DNA of 64,000 nt from Ceratopteris richardii. Its lineage: Eukaryota > Streptophyta > Polypodiopsida > Polypodiales > Pteridaceae. Position 1 is the first letter of the stretch; each line of letters begins with the position of its first letter. This document shows, piece after piece, positions 46,082-56,206 of this stretch. Where the stretch lies: contig CM035423.1 of NCBI GenBank assembly GCA_020310875.1, forward strand, positions 131,154,138 through 131,218,137. The letters run 5' to 3'. The notes under the pieces were generated by a model. That model saw only the letters and a list, made by a program, of their open reading frames with translations, was not told where the DNA came from and did no database searches. The position numbers and the translations under genes are program-made.

Positions 46082-48576
46082 CTCCCCATCAAGCTTGAAG
46101 CTCCAAGTCTTCATCCTAGCTCCAACAATCCAATGCCTTTCTTGAACTTTTTAAGCTTGATTAAATCCAAAGATTTGGTAAATGTGTCAGCACATTGGTC
46201 CTTGGTTCTTATGTCTTGCACTTGGAACTTCTTAGCTTGAACTTTCTCTTTGATATAGTGATAATATACATCTGTGCCTTTTCTCCTAGCATGGAACATA
46301 TGATTGGCAGATAGGTACACACTAATGTTATCACACATGATTGGAATTGATTAACCTAAAAATTTAATTAAGTCATTAGCTTCTTACACCACATAAGCAC
46401 ACATGTCACTTGAGCTCAAGCCTTGTATTCAGCTTCAGTAGAGGATAAAGCAATTGTGGGTTGCTTCTTTGCCATCCAAGAGATGACCTTCTTTCCAAGT
46501 GTCATTGTATATCCTTTTGTACTTCTCCTATCTTCTATGGATCCCACCCGATCAGCTTCTATATATGTTTTCACCTTCAATTTATCTTCAAAAAGATAGA
46601 ATAGGCCTTGATTTAGTGTATCTTTGAGATATCTGAGTATCCTCTTGGCTACAAGTAGATGCGGAACCCTAGGTGTGTGCATGAATTGAGATAACACACA
46701 AATTATATATGCTAGATCAAGTCTTGTTATAGTATAATAATTCAATGATCCTACTATAGACCTATAGAAAAGTGGATTCTAAACATCATTACCTCTCTTT
46801 GAGGTAATTCTCATGTTCACTTCCATAGGGTTGCTCAATGGTTTGCAACCTATGAGTCCATATTTCTTCAATAGATCCAAGATGTACTTCCTTTGCATAA
46901 GTCAAATACCATTGTCCTTGTATATGACTTCAATACCTAATAAATACCTTAGATATCCAAGGATTGAGATCTTGAACTCCTTCCCCAAGATTTTTTATTA
47001 TGTCCTTGATACCTTCGTGATGATCACCTATAATAATTAAGTCATCTATATATACACATAACTAGGCAGGTGATTCACCTTCCCTCTTGGAGAATAATGA
47101 TGGGTCTTATTTGCTTTGATTGTATCCACAACTGACCAAATAGCCCACAAGCCTTTGATTCCATGCCCTTGGGACTTGCTTGAGACCATATAATGCTTTC
47201 TTTAACATGAAAACATAATCATTCTTGGCTTTATCTTCAAACCCTAATGGTTGGTCCATGTACACAATCTCCCCATTGAGAAATGCATTCTTCACATCAA
47301 GTTGATACATGTTCCAATGCTTGTGTGCTGCAATGGCAATGATTTCTCTAATGTTAGTCATCTTAGCCATAGGGCTAAATGTCTCCTCATACTCTATTCC
47401 ATATGTCCGAGCAAATCCTTTGGCTACAAGCCTAGCTTTACACCTAGCAATACTACCATCTAAATGCTTCTTTACCTTATAAACCCATTTGTTTCCAAGT
47501 GTCATTGTTTCGGCACAAGAGTCCAATTGTGAATGTCCTCCAAAGCCTTGGTCTCTTCCTCCATATCTTCTTGACATTCCTTGCATGTGTTTTCTTCTTC
47601 AAAGCATGTGGGTCCTTCAACAACCTTGCTTATATAAGCATAATGGAAATCCATAAATGAATCATAGGTAAGTCTTCCTACTGGATACCTTACCCCATTA
47701 GACCTTCTCATCTCACCATTCAATTGATTTGGATATTTTTGGTTGACGTTTGATCTCTCCTCCTTCTTCTCATGATGATCTGCATTGAGTTGAATCCATA
47801 AGTCTTCATCTGCTTCTATCTTCTATGATCTTGGTCTTGCCTTTACTCCTTGCGTCACTCAACTCACTTAATGTAGGACTTCATTTATCCCATGGTGGTT
47901 GAATAATCAAATCCTTTGGTCCACTAAGAACCACGCTTTCTGGTTCATCTCTTGAAATCTTCATTTCTTCATCTTCATTACCCTGCATAGATATATATGT
48001 AGCATAACAAGGTAAAATCTCATAAAATATGACATCCCTTGATACCTTTAGTCCTTTGTTGTGGAGTTATATCATCTATAACACTTTTGATCACCTCCGT
48101 ATCCTAAAAGAAACATGTTTTTGATCTATCATCAAGCTTGATCCATAATTCACTTATAATTACAACATAACATGTGCAATCAAAGAATCTCAAATGTGAT
48201 ACATCTGGCTTCCTCTTATACCAAGTTTTATAGGGTGTGGTAGCATGTATACTTGATGTGAGAGTTCTATTTATATTTATGATGCATATAGCTCTGGTTG
48301 TTGCATCAGCTCAATAGAATTGGAAATACCCATCTCCTTCATCATGGTCATAACACATTCTACAATGTACCTTTTCTTCCTCTCTACCACATAATTTCGT
48401 TGTTGTGTGTACATGCATATTATTTGTCTTTTGATGCCATTAGTCTCCAAGAAAGCAGAGAATTCATGGGAGAAGTATTCTACCCCTCCATCTAACCTTA
48501 ACCACTTGATGTACCTATCACATTCCTTCTCAACAATACTTTTGAACTTCTTGAAGTAATAAAAGATGTCTGATTT
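45663..48576 (-). mobile_element. Ty1/copia fossil, minus strand: integrase to RNase H and 3' LTR
   Basis: Right to left: integrase core (48.55-48.28 kb; GGVEYFSHEFSAFLE), a long linker, reverse transcriptase (47.59-47.11 kb; NKWVYKVKKHLDGSIAR, LDVKNAFLNGEI, KKALYGLKQVPRAWN), RNase H (46.75-46.4 kb; RRSTKGYTMTLGKKVI, IALSSTEAEYKA) and the carboxy end (46.34-46.11 kb; FHARRKGTDVYYHYIKEKV). A purine tract GATGGGGAG precedes an LTR starting TGTTGAAATTTG at 46081 and running left to perhaps 45663. Many breaks; old. The plus-strand copia at 48577 starts inside its integrase. Confidence 0.85.
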
Positions 48577-49401
48577 TGTTGGTGATTCACTCACTAATTA
48601 GACATAAAGACATGAAGACATAAGAAGGATAAAGAAAGAAGAAGAGAAGCAGAAACAATGCATTCAAAAAATCAAACCTTAGTGAAGGGACAAATTCACG
48701 ACTGTAATATAGTTCATTGAAACTTCCAGAATTCCGAGTTTTGAATCTCGGAACAAATATGTATATAAGTGAGTTAGAAGACCATAATATGTGTGCTGCT
48801 AAGAGAGCAGTCAATATAGTTAGACAATTAGTCTAAGAGATCGTAGAGAGAGCCTGAGCGCATATGTAGAGATGAATATAGAACCTGAACTGTCAGGTAT
48901 TGATCTGTAAGAGAGATGGTAAGGAAGAACTACTCAGCATAGGAGAGTGTTTTCCATGGCTATGAGCGAAGTGAGGCCAAGCCATACTGTACACATCTTC
49001 TCTAATAGAAAACACATGTTTGTGTGGAAAGATTTGAGCATATTCTTGTTGTGTGAAGAAATCTAAGTATTTTCATGTTACTGTGAAAGTTAGTTAAACA
49101 GTTACAGTTTTCTCAGAGCACACTTTTACGGTATTTCTACAAGATTAGATCTCGTTGTATAGTGTAAAGTTTTTCATAAGAGATAGCTTATAAACCAGAT
49201 TAGAATTGAATCCTGAAGAAGAGGCGAAGTTTTCTGTAAAGTGAATTTTTGAATTTCACTAAACACAGTTGTGAAGTTTTCAGTTTCAGAAAGGTTGCTA
49301 AGCTACTGATGATTATAGAGGTGTTCTAATATCACTCTATCTTAGTTCTTGTGACATGGCGAATTCTGCAGCTTAGTTTTCAAGCTCTTGCTGCATCAAC
49401 A
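48577..49401 (+). repeat. Copia 5' LTR, 825 bp
   Basis: Starts TGTTGGTGATTC within minus-strand integrase coding and ends CTGCATCAACA just before the primer site. TG...CA ends. The bases before it, GATTT (48572-48576), are the expected left copy of a target duplication; the right copy is not found, since the element's 3' end is missing here. Confidence 0.85.
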
Positions 49402-49403
49402 AG

Positions 49404-49415
49404 TGGTATCAGAGC
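49404..49415 (+). other. Primer binding site, tRNA-iMet type
   Basis: TGGTATCAGAGC two bases after the LTR end, complementary to the 3' end of initiator-Met tRNA as in most copia elements. Confidence 0.9.
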
Positions 49416-49631
49416 AAAAAGGTTCTGAAGAGCATAAAGGTCCTCAAGAATAAACAGAAGTAAAGATACAAGATAAGTTGAAGAATCCTTTGTTGGAAAG
49501 ATGAAAGCTGAGGTGATCAACAACAAACAGAATCAGAGAAGCATTCCGAAGTTATTCTCAAGGGTAAAGGTTTATGAAAGGTAAAAATTTTTAAAGTTTT
49601 ACTCAGAGACAGCAACAGAAACAAGAAGATC

Positions 49632-50460
49632 ATGGCAGATCACATTTCTATTGACAAATTGGACAGAGATAATTATCCCGCATGGGTAATGCAAATGGAA
49701 GCCTTACTTATGAGTAAGGACTTAATGATATATGTAACAGGAGAAGAAAAGAAGCCTACTTTTGGAGACGACAGTCAACCAAAGAAAGAAGAGTTAGAAG
49801 CTTTGAAGTTATGGCAGAAGAAAGATGCAACGGCAAGAGCGTATATCTACAATACCATTACAGATCATTTGTTACCACATATTAGAGATTTGGAAAAATC
49901 AGAAGATATATGGAGTGCTTTGGAAGATCACTTCCAAAATGCTACTAAAGCTAGGAAGGCTAGCTTATGGTCGGAGTTCACAACGTTCAAGAAAAAGCAA
50001 AGTTAAAGCATTAGTGATTACTTGGTAGACAATCTTGGATCTATTGGCGAAGATATTGAAGACCACAAGGTTGATAGCACAATTGCTTGCCGGACTGAAA
50101 GGAGATGAAAGGTGGAAACCTTTTGTACTCTCAGCTGAACTTTCATTAAATCATTTTGTACCAGATTTAAATTAGTTGCTTGGACTAATGCTAACATTTG
50201 AGCAAGATTTGAAGACAGATGGAGCTAAAGGACATAGTTCTGCTATGTACGTAAAGAGTAAGAAGAAAAATGATAAAGGTAAAGAAAAAGATGAAGAAGA
50301 GATGACTACACAAGCAAATTATGCAAGAGGAAGAGGTAATGTCAGAAGTAGAAGTAGAGGTAATACAAAAGGAAGAGGTAATCAAAATAACAACAAGAAG
50401 ACTTGTTGGATCTGTGGATTAAGCAATCATTTGGCTCATGATTGTTGGCATAATTCTTAA
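49632..50460 (+). pseudogene. Copia gag region
   Basis: Begins MADHISIDKLDRDNYPAW at 49632 and continues through the UBN2-type capsid region (YNTITDHLLPHIRDLEKSE, DIWSALEDHFQNATKARK) to a basic stretch and CCHC zinc knuckle. It forms the particle shell and binds RNA. It is broken but close in wording to the minus-strand gag at 54.1-54.9 kb. Confidence 0.85.
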
Positions 50461-50689
50461 GGATCAAGTCAGAATCAGAACAACGATAGCAAAGGCAGAA
50501 GCGAAAGATATCAAAGAGGTAGACAAAGCCAAAGAGGCGTTTATGGTAGAGGTGGAGCAAGAAGTTGGGGACAAAATCAGTCTCACAAAACTACCTACTA
50601 CAACTATGCTAATGATACACAGAATGACAATCATACAACATTGATGATGAATTCAATAAGTGTGTCAGAGAATGAAGATCTCAAGGTAT

Positions 50690-52993
50690 TCTATATTGAC
50701 TCTGTTTGTTCAAATCATTTGTTTTGAAATATAGAATTGCTATTAGAACTGGAAGGAGGTATTTTGATTCATACAGTACAAACAGGTGATAACACAAAAC
50801 ATAATGTACGATCAATTGGAAAAGTAAAGTTTAAGAATGGAACTGACCTGCTAACAAATGTTTTGTATGTTCCAACAATCCCAAAGAATCTGATCAGCAT
50901 GGGACATATAGTAGAAAAAGGTTTTCAAGTCAGGTTTACAAATGAAGGAGTATTTGTTGAAGATCGAGAGAATGGATACAATCAAATTGTCTATGGTAAA
51001 AAGGAAGGTAGACTTTTTACTCTTAAAGTACAAGGGAATGTTGGTCAAGCCTTGATCACACATGGTGATAAAGCATTTACAGAACTAGACCTCTGGCATA
51101 AGAGGTTAGGAAATTTTAATGAAAAAGGAATCAAAGTGATGGTGGAGAAACAGTCTGTAAAAGGATTACCGAATATGAAGAATCAACATATGATTCACAA
51201 ATGTGAAGCCTGTCAAATGGGAAAAGCACACAGGTTACCACTTCAAAAAAATGGTTACAAACATGATGGTTTGCTAGAACTCATACATACAGATGTATGG
51301 GGACCAACAAAAGAAGGATCTATCAGTGGCTCAAGGTATTACGTTCTTTTTATTGATGATGCAACAAGATGGATAACACTTTATGTTTTGAAAGAGAAGT
51401 CAGAAGTGTTTGGAGCTTTCAAGAATTTTCATGCATATGCTAAAAGATTTACAGGACAAAAACTCAAAAGACTTAGGTCTGATGGAGGAGGAGAATATTT
51501 TTCTCAAGAATTCAATGATTATCTGTGGAATGCAAGTATCAAAAGAGAAATAACTTGCAGGTATACACCACAACAAAATGGAGTAGCTGAAAGGAGAAAC
51601 CAAACTCTGGTTGAGTTTGCCAGAGCAATGTTAAAGGAGAAGAATTGTCCAAACTATCTTTGGGCTGAGGCTGTAAATACAGCTACATATCTTGTAAACA
51701 AATTACCATGTGCAACTTTAAATGGAATGACCCCTTATGAAGCTTGGTGGGGTAAGAAACCAACACTTGATCATTGCAAAGTGTTTGGATCAGTTGCTTA
51801 TGCTTATGTACCATCACAACTTAGACATAAGCTTGAACCAAAAGCTGAAAAATACGTGCTCATTGGATATGATGAAAAGTAGATGGGTTATAGGTTATGG
51901 AGTCCTTTAACCAAACGGTTTATTGTTTCTAGAGATGTGACATTTGATAAAGGAAAAAGTTGGTATGCAGATAAAGATTATAATGATGAAACAATTGAAG
52001 AAGAGATAAGAAGAAATGAAAAAGGTAAATCACACATGCAGGTGAATGGAGATGAAGATCATATGCAAGCAAGTACATCCAAATTTGGATCAGTTATGAG
52101 AAATGAAGATGCACCGAGATTCGATGAAGAAGCGTATTCAGATACACATGAAGAATATGAACCTAGAAGGTCAAACAGATTAAGGAAAAAACCGACAAGG
52201 TATTCCTATGATACTTCTTATTTGACTCAGAAAAACTATGCTTACTTAGTAAAGGAAGATGAAGAACCTCAGAATTATAGTGAAGCAAAAGGTAAGAAAC
52301 AATGGGAAGAAGCAATGAAGGAAGAGTTCAATGCACTTGAGGAGAACAAGACTTGGGATCTTGTTCCAAAACCGAATGGTAAGAAAGTGATTGGAAATAA
52401 ATGGGTTTACAAGTAAAGAAGCTTGCAGATGGAAGAATAGCCAGATACAAAGCTAGACTGGTAGTAAAAGGTTATGCTCAGACGCATGGCATAGATTATG
52501 GTGAGACATTCAATCGAGTGGCAAAGATGTCAACCATAAGGACAGTGATTGCTATAGAAGCATCAAAAGGATGGAAGCTAAGTCAATTGGATATAAAGAA
52601 TGCATTTCTAAATGGATATATATCAGATGAAGTTTACATGGAACAACCTGAAGGGTTGGTAAGTTCCGGTTACCCAAATCATGTTTGCATATTAAGAAGA
52701 GCACTCTATGGATTGAAGCAAGCTCCAAGAGCTTGGAATTACAGACTTGTAAAGTATCTCAATGATCTTGGATACCAAAGTTCAAAGGCATATGCAAGTC
52801 TACTCATTAAGAGAACAGATGAAGGTATGATCTACATTTGTATTTATGTAGATGACATTATAATCACAGGTACCTCAGACAAAGGAATCAAGGAGGTAAA
52901 GAGATTACTTGAAAAAGAGTTCAAGATCAGTGATCCACGAAAGTTATCAAACTTTCTTGGAATGGAAGTTACATATAGAGATCTTGGTGTATA
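50690..52993 (+). pseudogene. Copia protease-integrase-RT region
   Basis: The protease zone (FYIDSVCSNHLF near 50.69 kb, the copia DSGCS position), pre-integrase, integrase and reverse transcriptase follow in normal copia order. The RT part carries WKLSQLDIKNAFLNGYISD, YGLKQAPRAWNYRLVKYL and IYVDDIIITGT. The reading ends in RT at the junction with minus-strand sequence. Confidence 0.87.
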
Positions 52994-52994
52994 G

Positions 52995-53260
52995 GCATAG
53001 GCATGAAAATGTTTGAATGTCTTGAAAACTTCTGATTTATCCTTGATTACATACAAAGTAATCCACCTGGTTGCATCATCAACAAACAACACATAATATC
53101 TGGATCCATTTATACTATAGTCCCTTCTGCATAGGCATGAAAATGTTTGAATGTCTTGAAAACTTCTGATTTATCCTTGATTACATACAAAGTAATCCAC
53201 CTGGTTGCATCATCAACAAACAACACATAATATCTGGATCCATTTATACTATAGTCCCTT
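52995..53260 (-). repeat. ~132-bp tandem duplication beside the copia-copia junction
   Basis: The segment 52995-53126 is repeated almost exactly at 53129-53260, two bases apart. Both code (minus strand) the integrase stretch ending VFKTFKHFHAYA. It lies directly at the junction between the two oppositely oriented copia elements, a typical place for a repair-associated local duplication. Confidence 0.9.
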
Positions 53261-53934
53261 GAGGGACCCCATACATCTGTATGAACCAATTCAAGCATAT
53301 TTGAATACTTGTACCCTGATTTGTTATAAGAACTCTTATGTGCTTTACCTAATTGACAAGCTTCACACTTGTACACCATATGTTGCCCTTCAATATTTGG
53401 CAATCCAAGCACCACCTGATTCTTTGACATCTCCTTTATAGCTCTCTCATTAAAATGACCTAGCCTTTTATGCCATAGGTCTAATTCAGATACCTTTTGA
53501 CTTCCATAGGTAAATAATGCATGTCCCACATTACCTTGGACTTTGAGAGTGAACAATCTTCCTTCCTTTTTACCTGCAATTATGTTTCTATATCCCTGAT
53601 TTGGATCTTGTACATGAACACCATCATTTGTGAATCTTACCTCATATCCTTTCTCCACAATTTGCCCTACACTTATCAAATTTTTAGGAATAGTAGGAAC
53701 ATAAAGTACCTTGCTCAGAAGTGTACTTCCACTCTTTGTCTTCACTGATCCAATGCTCTCCACTTTATGTTTGGTATTGTCACCTGTCTGATTTGTATGT
53801 CCATTCACCCTTGCTTCCATATCAGTCATCAAAGATAGATTCCCACTCAGATGGTTGCTGCACCCTGAGTCAATATAAAACACTCTTTGATCTTCTCCCA
53901 TTGATTCATGAGTTGCATTCAAGATAAGAGTCAT
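53110..53934 (-). pseudogene. Copia protease and amino-terminal integrase region
   Basis: Minus strand. The DSGCSNHLSGN active-site segment of copia protease lies near 53.88 kb, then VLYVPTIPKNLISVGQIVEKG, the GAG-pre-integrase domain, and the HHCC finger ending CEACQLGKAH. It ends in the early integrase core. Part of an incomplete element. Confidence 0.85.
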
Positions 53935-54120
53935 GTCATCCTTCTGATCTGATGCATAATTGTAATAATTATTGTTGTAGGACTGAGATTGGAAGTTTCT
54001 TCCACCTCCTCTACCATATGATGTCCTACCTCCTCTTCCTCTGAAATTGCCTCTTTGGTTTCTGCCTCCTCTACCTCTTTGATTATAATTCTGATTATTG
54101 CTTCCACCATTTTGATTGTT

Positions 54121-54945
54121 TTACCAACAATCATTTGCCAAATGATTTGTTCTGCCACAAATCCAACAAGCTTTAGTATTATCTTTGTTCTTACCTCCTC
54201 TTCCTTTACCTCTGAAATTCATCTTTCCTTTTGTGAAGTTAGCTTGATTTGAATTCCCTTCATCATCATTTGATTGCTTTCCCTTGCCATTCTTTTTCTT
54301 GTCCTTGGAGTACATAGCTTGACTTGTACTTCTATCATTGTCTCCTTTAAGATCCTGCTCAAAGGTTAGCATGTGTCCTAGCAATTGATTAAGATCAGGA
54401 GTAAAGTGATCAAGTGACAATTCTATGGACAATATAAAAGGCTTCCACTTCTCATCTCCTCTCAAACCTGTAAGTATTTGTCTTACCAACTTTTCCTCTT
54501 CAATGTCTTCATCCACTGCTCCCAAGCTATCTGCAATATCTTTCATTCTTGCCACATAATCTGAAATTGATTGTGAGCTCTTCTTCTTGAAGGTTGTGAA
54601 CTCAGCCCATAGTGAGGACTTCCTTGACTTAGTTGTATTTTGGAAATGCTCTTCCAAGGCATTCCAAACATCTGTAGCACTTTCCAAACCTCTAATGTGA
54701 GGTAGAAGGTAATCATTTACAGCCATGTAGATGATACTCCTTGCTTGAGCATCCTTTCTCATCCAAGTCTTCAACATTGCAAGCTCTTCTCTAGTAGGAA
54801 TACTAGGATCTGCAAACTCAGGTTTTTCTTCATCTCCTGTAATAAATGATATAAGATCTTTGCTCATGAGGTGTGCTTCCATCCTCATGGACCATGCTGG
54901 ATAGTTCTCCCTATCTAGCTTATCAATCTGCAAGCTTTCTCCCAT
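54121..54945 (-). CDS. Copia gag (fossil)
   Basis: An open frame of about 274 codons on the minus strand starting MGESLQIDKLDRENYPAW. Capsid-like UBN2 motifs follow (YLLPHIRGLESATDVWNAL, LEEHFQNTTKSRKSSLW, TFKKKSSQSISDYVARMKD), then LTGLRGDEKWKPFIL, a Lys/Gly-rich stretch and the CCHC knuckle CWICGRTNHLANDCW. It binds RNA and builds the particle. The reading begins about 220 bases inside the primer site. It is close to the plus-strand gag at 49.6 kb, but belongs to a different, younger insertion. Confidence 0.88.
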   Translation of the reverse strand: MGESLQIDKLDRENYPAWSMRMEAHLMSKDLISFITGDEEKPEFADPSIPTREELAMLKTWMRKDAQARSIIYMAVNDYLLPHIRGLESATDVWNALEEHFQNTTKSRKSSLWAEFTTFKKKSSQSISDYVARMKDIADSLGAVDEDIEEEKLVRQILTGLRGDEKWKPFILSIELSLDHFTPDLNQLLGHMLTFEQDLKGDNDRSTSQAMYSKDKKKNGKGKQSNDDEGNSNQANFTKGKMNFRGKGRGGKNKDNTKACWICGRTNHLANDCW

Positions 54946-55153
54946 CTTGTGTCCACCTGTGTATTGAAATCTTCAAGCTTTACAAACAATGTACGTACCT
55001 TTACTTCGAATTAGACTCCTTTTGCCTTTCTTGATGTCAAATAGTCTTCTCCTCAAGCTTTGACTCCAAGCTTTCACTTCTTAGTCCTTCAAGTGTTGAA
55101 TTTCTTGAATCTGCAGCAGTCGGGATCCTCCTTTCCTTAATTTGATGTCTCCT

Positions 55154-55166
55154 GCTCTGATACCAC
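55154..55166 (-). other. Primer binding site, tRNA-iMet type
   Basis: GTGGTATCAGAGC on the minus strand, directly abutting the LTR end. It confirms that this LTR is the 5' one and the element reads leftwards. Confidence 0.92.
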
Positions 55167-56201
55167 TGATGGAGAGTGTTAATCTCCAAAAGAACAACCT
55201 ACTCTTGTGATTTGAGCACCTCTATACCAAGAGTAAGTAAAAAACTTCCACTAATTTAGAGGATCAATTACCAACTATCAAAGGATTAACAAATCTGTGA
55301 AGAAGATGAAACACAGAAAAGTCTGCTGCACTATTTCTCCACATTGACCTATCAAACATGTAAAGTTTTTTATGAAACTTTGTACGAAGTATCTCCTAGA
55401 GATTGCGCACCTCCTCCAAGCTGAATTACTTCAAAAGCTTTAGTATAACTTGAGAAATCAACTTCACAAGTTACCTATGTCAGAAACTGTCATTCAGAAC
55501 AGTCGATTTTACACTTGCAACTTTTAAGACTTGGTTCTCCTTGAATAGAACCCGTTTAAGCAAATGCTTCTAGCCATGAGTAGCTTATCTTTCAACTTAA
55601 AGATCAAGTCCTTACTCATGTAAAACTTTAAACTGTGCTGGGAGAAATGATCAAAACATTAAGTTCGAAATCTGCGCCTGTTTTAGGAACCTGTGAATAC
55701 ACTTCACATATGAATGTTCCTACACTTAATTCTCTAAGCCTGATTACAATTGGAAACTAAAACTTTGTACAGAGGTCAAGCAACTCTAGACTTAGACTTG
55801 TACAAAAGCATTTCACAATTGATCTACTGTAGAAGGAGAAGACTCAGAAACATCGGGCGCAATATTTTTGATTACTCAGAAAAATTTACAGTTGAGTGAT
55901 GAGAGAAAACTCAACTAACTTTTTCTCTATCTCATGACATCTAACTTCCTCATTCTTGACTTCTAACTATTGTCACATATGCTCTCATACTTGCCCCGAC
56001 TTTTCTCAAAGTATTTATAGATAAATTTGTACATGATTCTTATTAAACAAAAGATCTAAGTCAGCTATGACTATACTAATGTACATTTGTGTACACTTCT
56101 CTTATCCTCTGAATGTAATCTTCTTCCAAACTTTAAGAATTGATTCTTCCTTCATCCTTTAATCTTCCAAGCCTTCAATTGGTGATTGATTTGCACCAAC
56201 A
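55167..56201 (-). repeat. Copia 5' LTR, 1035 bp, flanked by TCATG
   Basis: On the minus strand it starts TGTTGGTGCAAATC at 56201 and ends CTCTCCATCA at 55167. The outer flank (56202-56206, minus-strand TCATG) equals the flank of the LTR at 43131-44165. It has the same length as that LTR, with about 12 differences by eye. Confidence 0.93.
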
Positions 56202-56206
56202 CATGA

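Larger units (their letters stand above)
48577..52993 (+). mobile_element. Ty1/copia fossil, plus strand: 5' LTR, primer site, gag, most of pol
   Basis: 5' LTR 48577-49401, primer site 49404-49415 (TGGTATCAGAGC), gag from 49632 (DKLDRDNYPAWVMQMEALL, later the CCHC knuckle CWICGLSNHLAHDC near 50.4 kb), protease zone near 50.69 kb, pre-integrase and integrase (50.74-51.88 kb; LDLWHKRLGNFNEKG, LIHTDVWGPTKEG, GGGEYFSQEF, YTPQQNGVAERRN), reverse transcriptase to about 52.99 kb (LDIKNAFLNGYI, CIYVDDIIITG). It stops there against the inverted element. Inserted in the minus-strand copia integrase. A handful of breaks. Confidence 0.92.
52994..56201 (-). mobile_element. Ty1/copia fossil, 5' part on minus strand: LTR, primer site, gag, protease, integrase start
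   Basis: Right to left: 5' LTR 56201-55167, primer site 55166-55154, gag (54945-54121; DKLDRENYPAWSMRMEAHL, CCHC knuckle CWICGRTNHLANDCW), protease (VFYIDSGCSNHLSGN near 53.88 kb), pre-integrase (LDLWHKRLGHFNERA near 53.48 kb) and integrase (LLELVHTDVWGPSRDYS near 53.27 kb, LFVDDATRWITLY near 53.2 kb). It stops where the plus-strand copia ends. Its LTR matches the one at 43131-44165 in length, sequence and TCATG flank, so the two are probably the two ends of one insertion. Young, very few breaks. Confidence 0.92.

Noticed and set aside
41002-56201. Two independent copia insertions rather than one split by inversion
   Set aside because: Equal 1035-bp LTRs, about 1 percent divergence, the same TCATG flank and in-frame continuation of the CACTA host reading make coincidence unlikely, though a genome-wide comparison has not been done.
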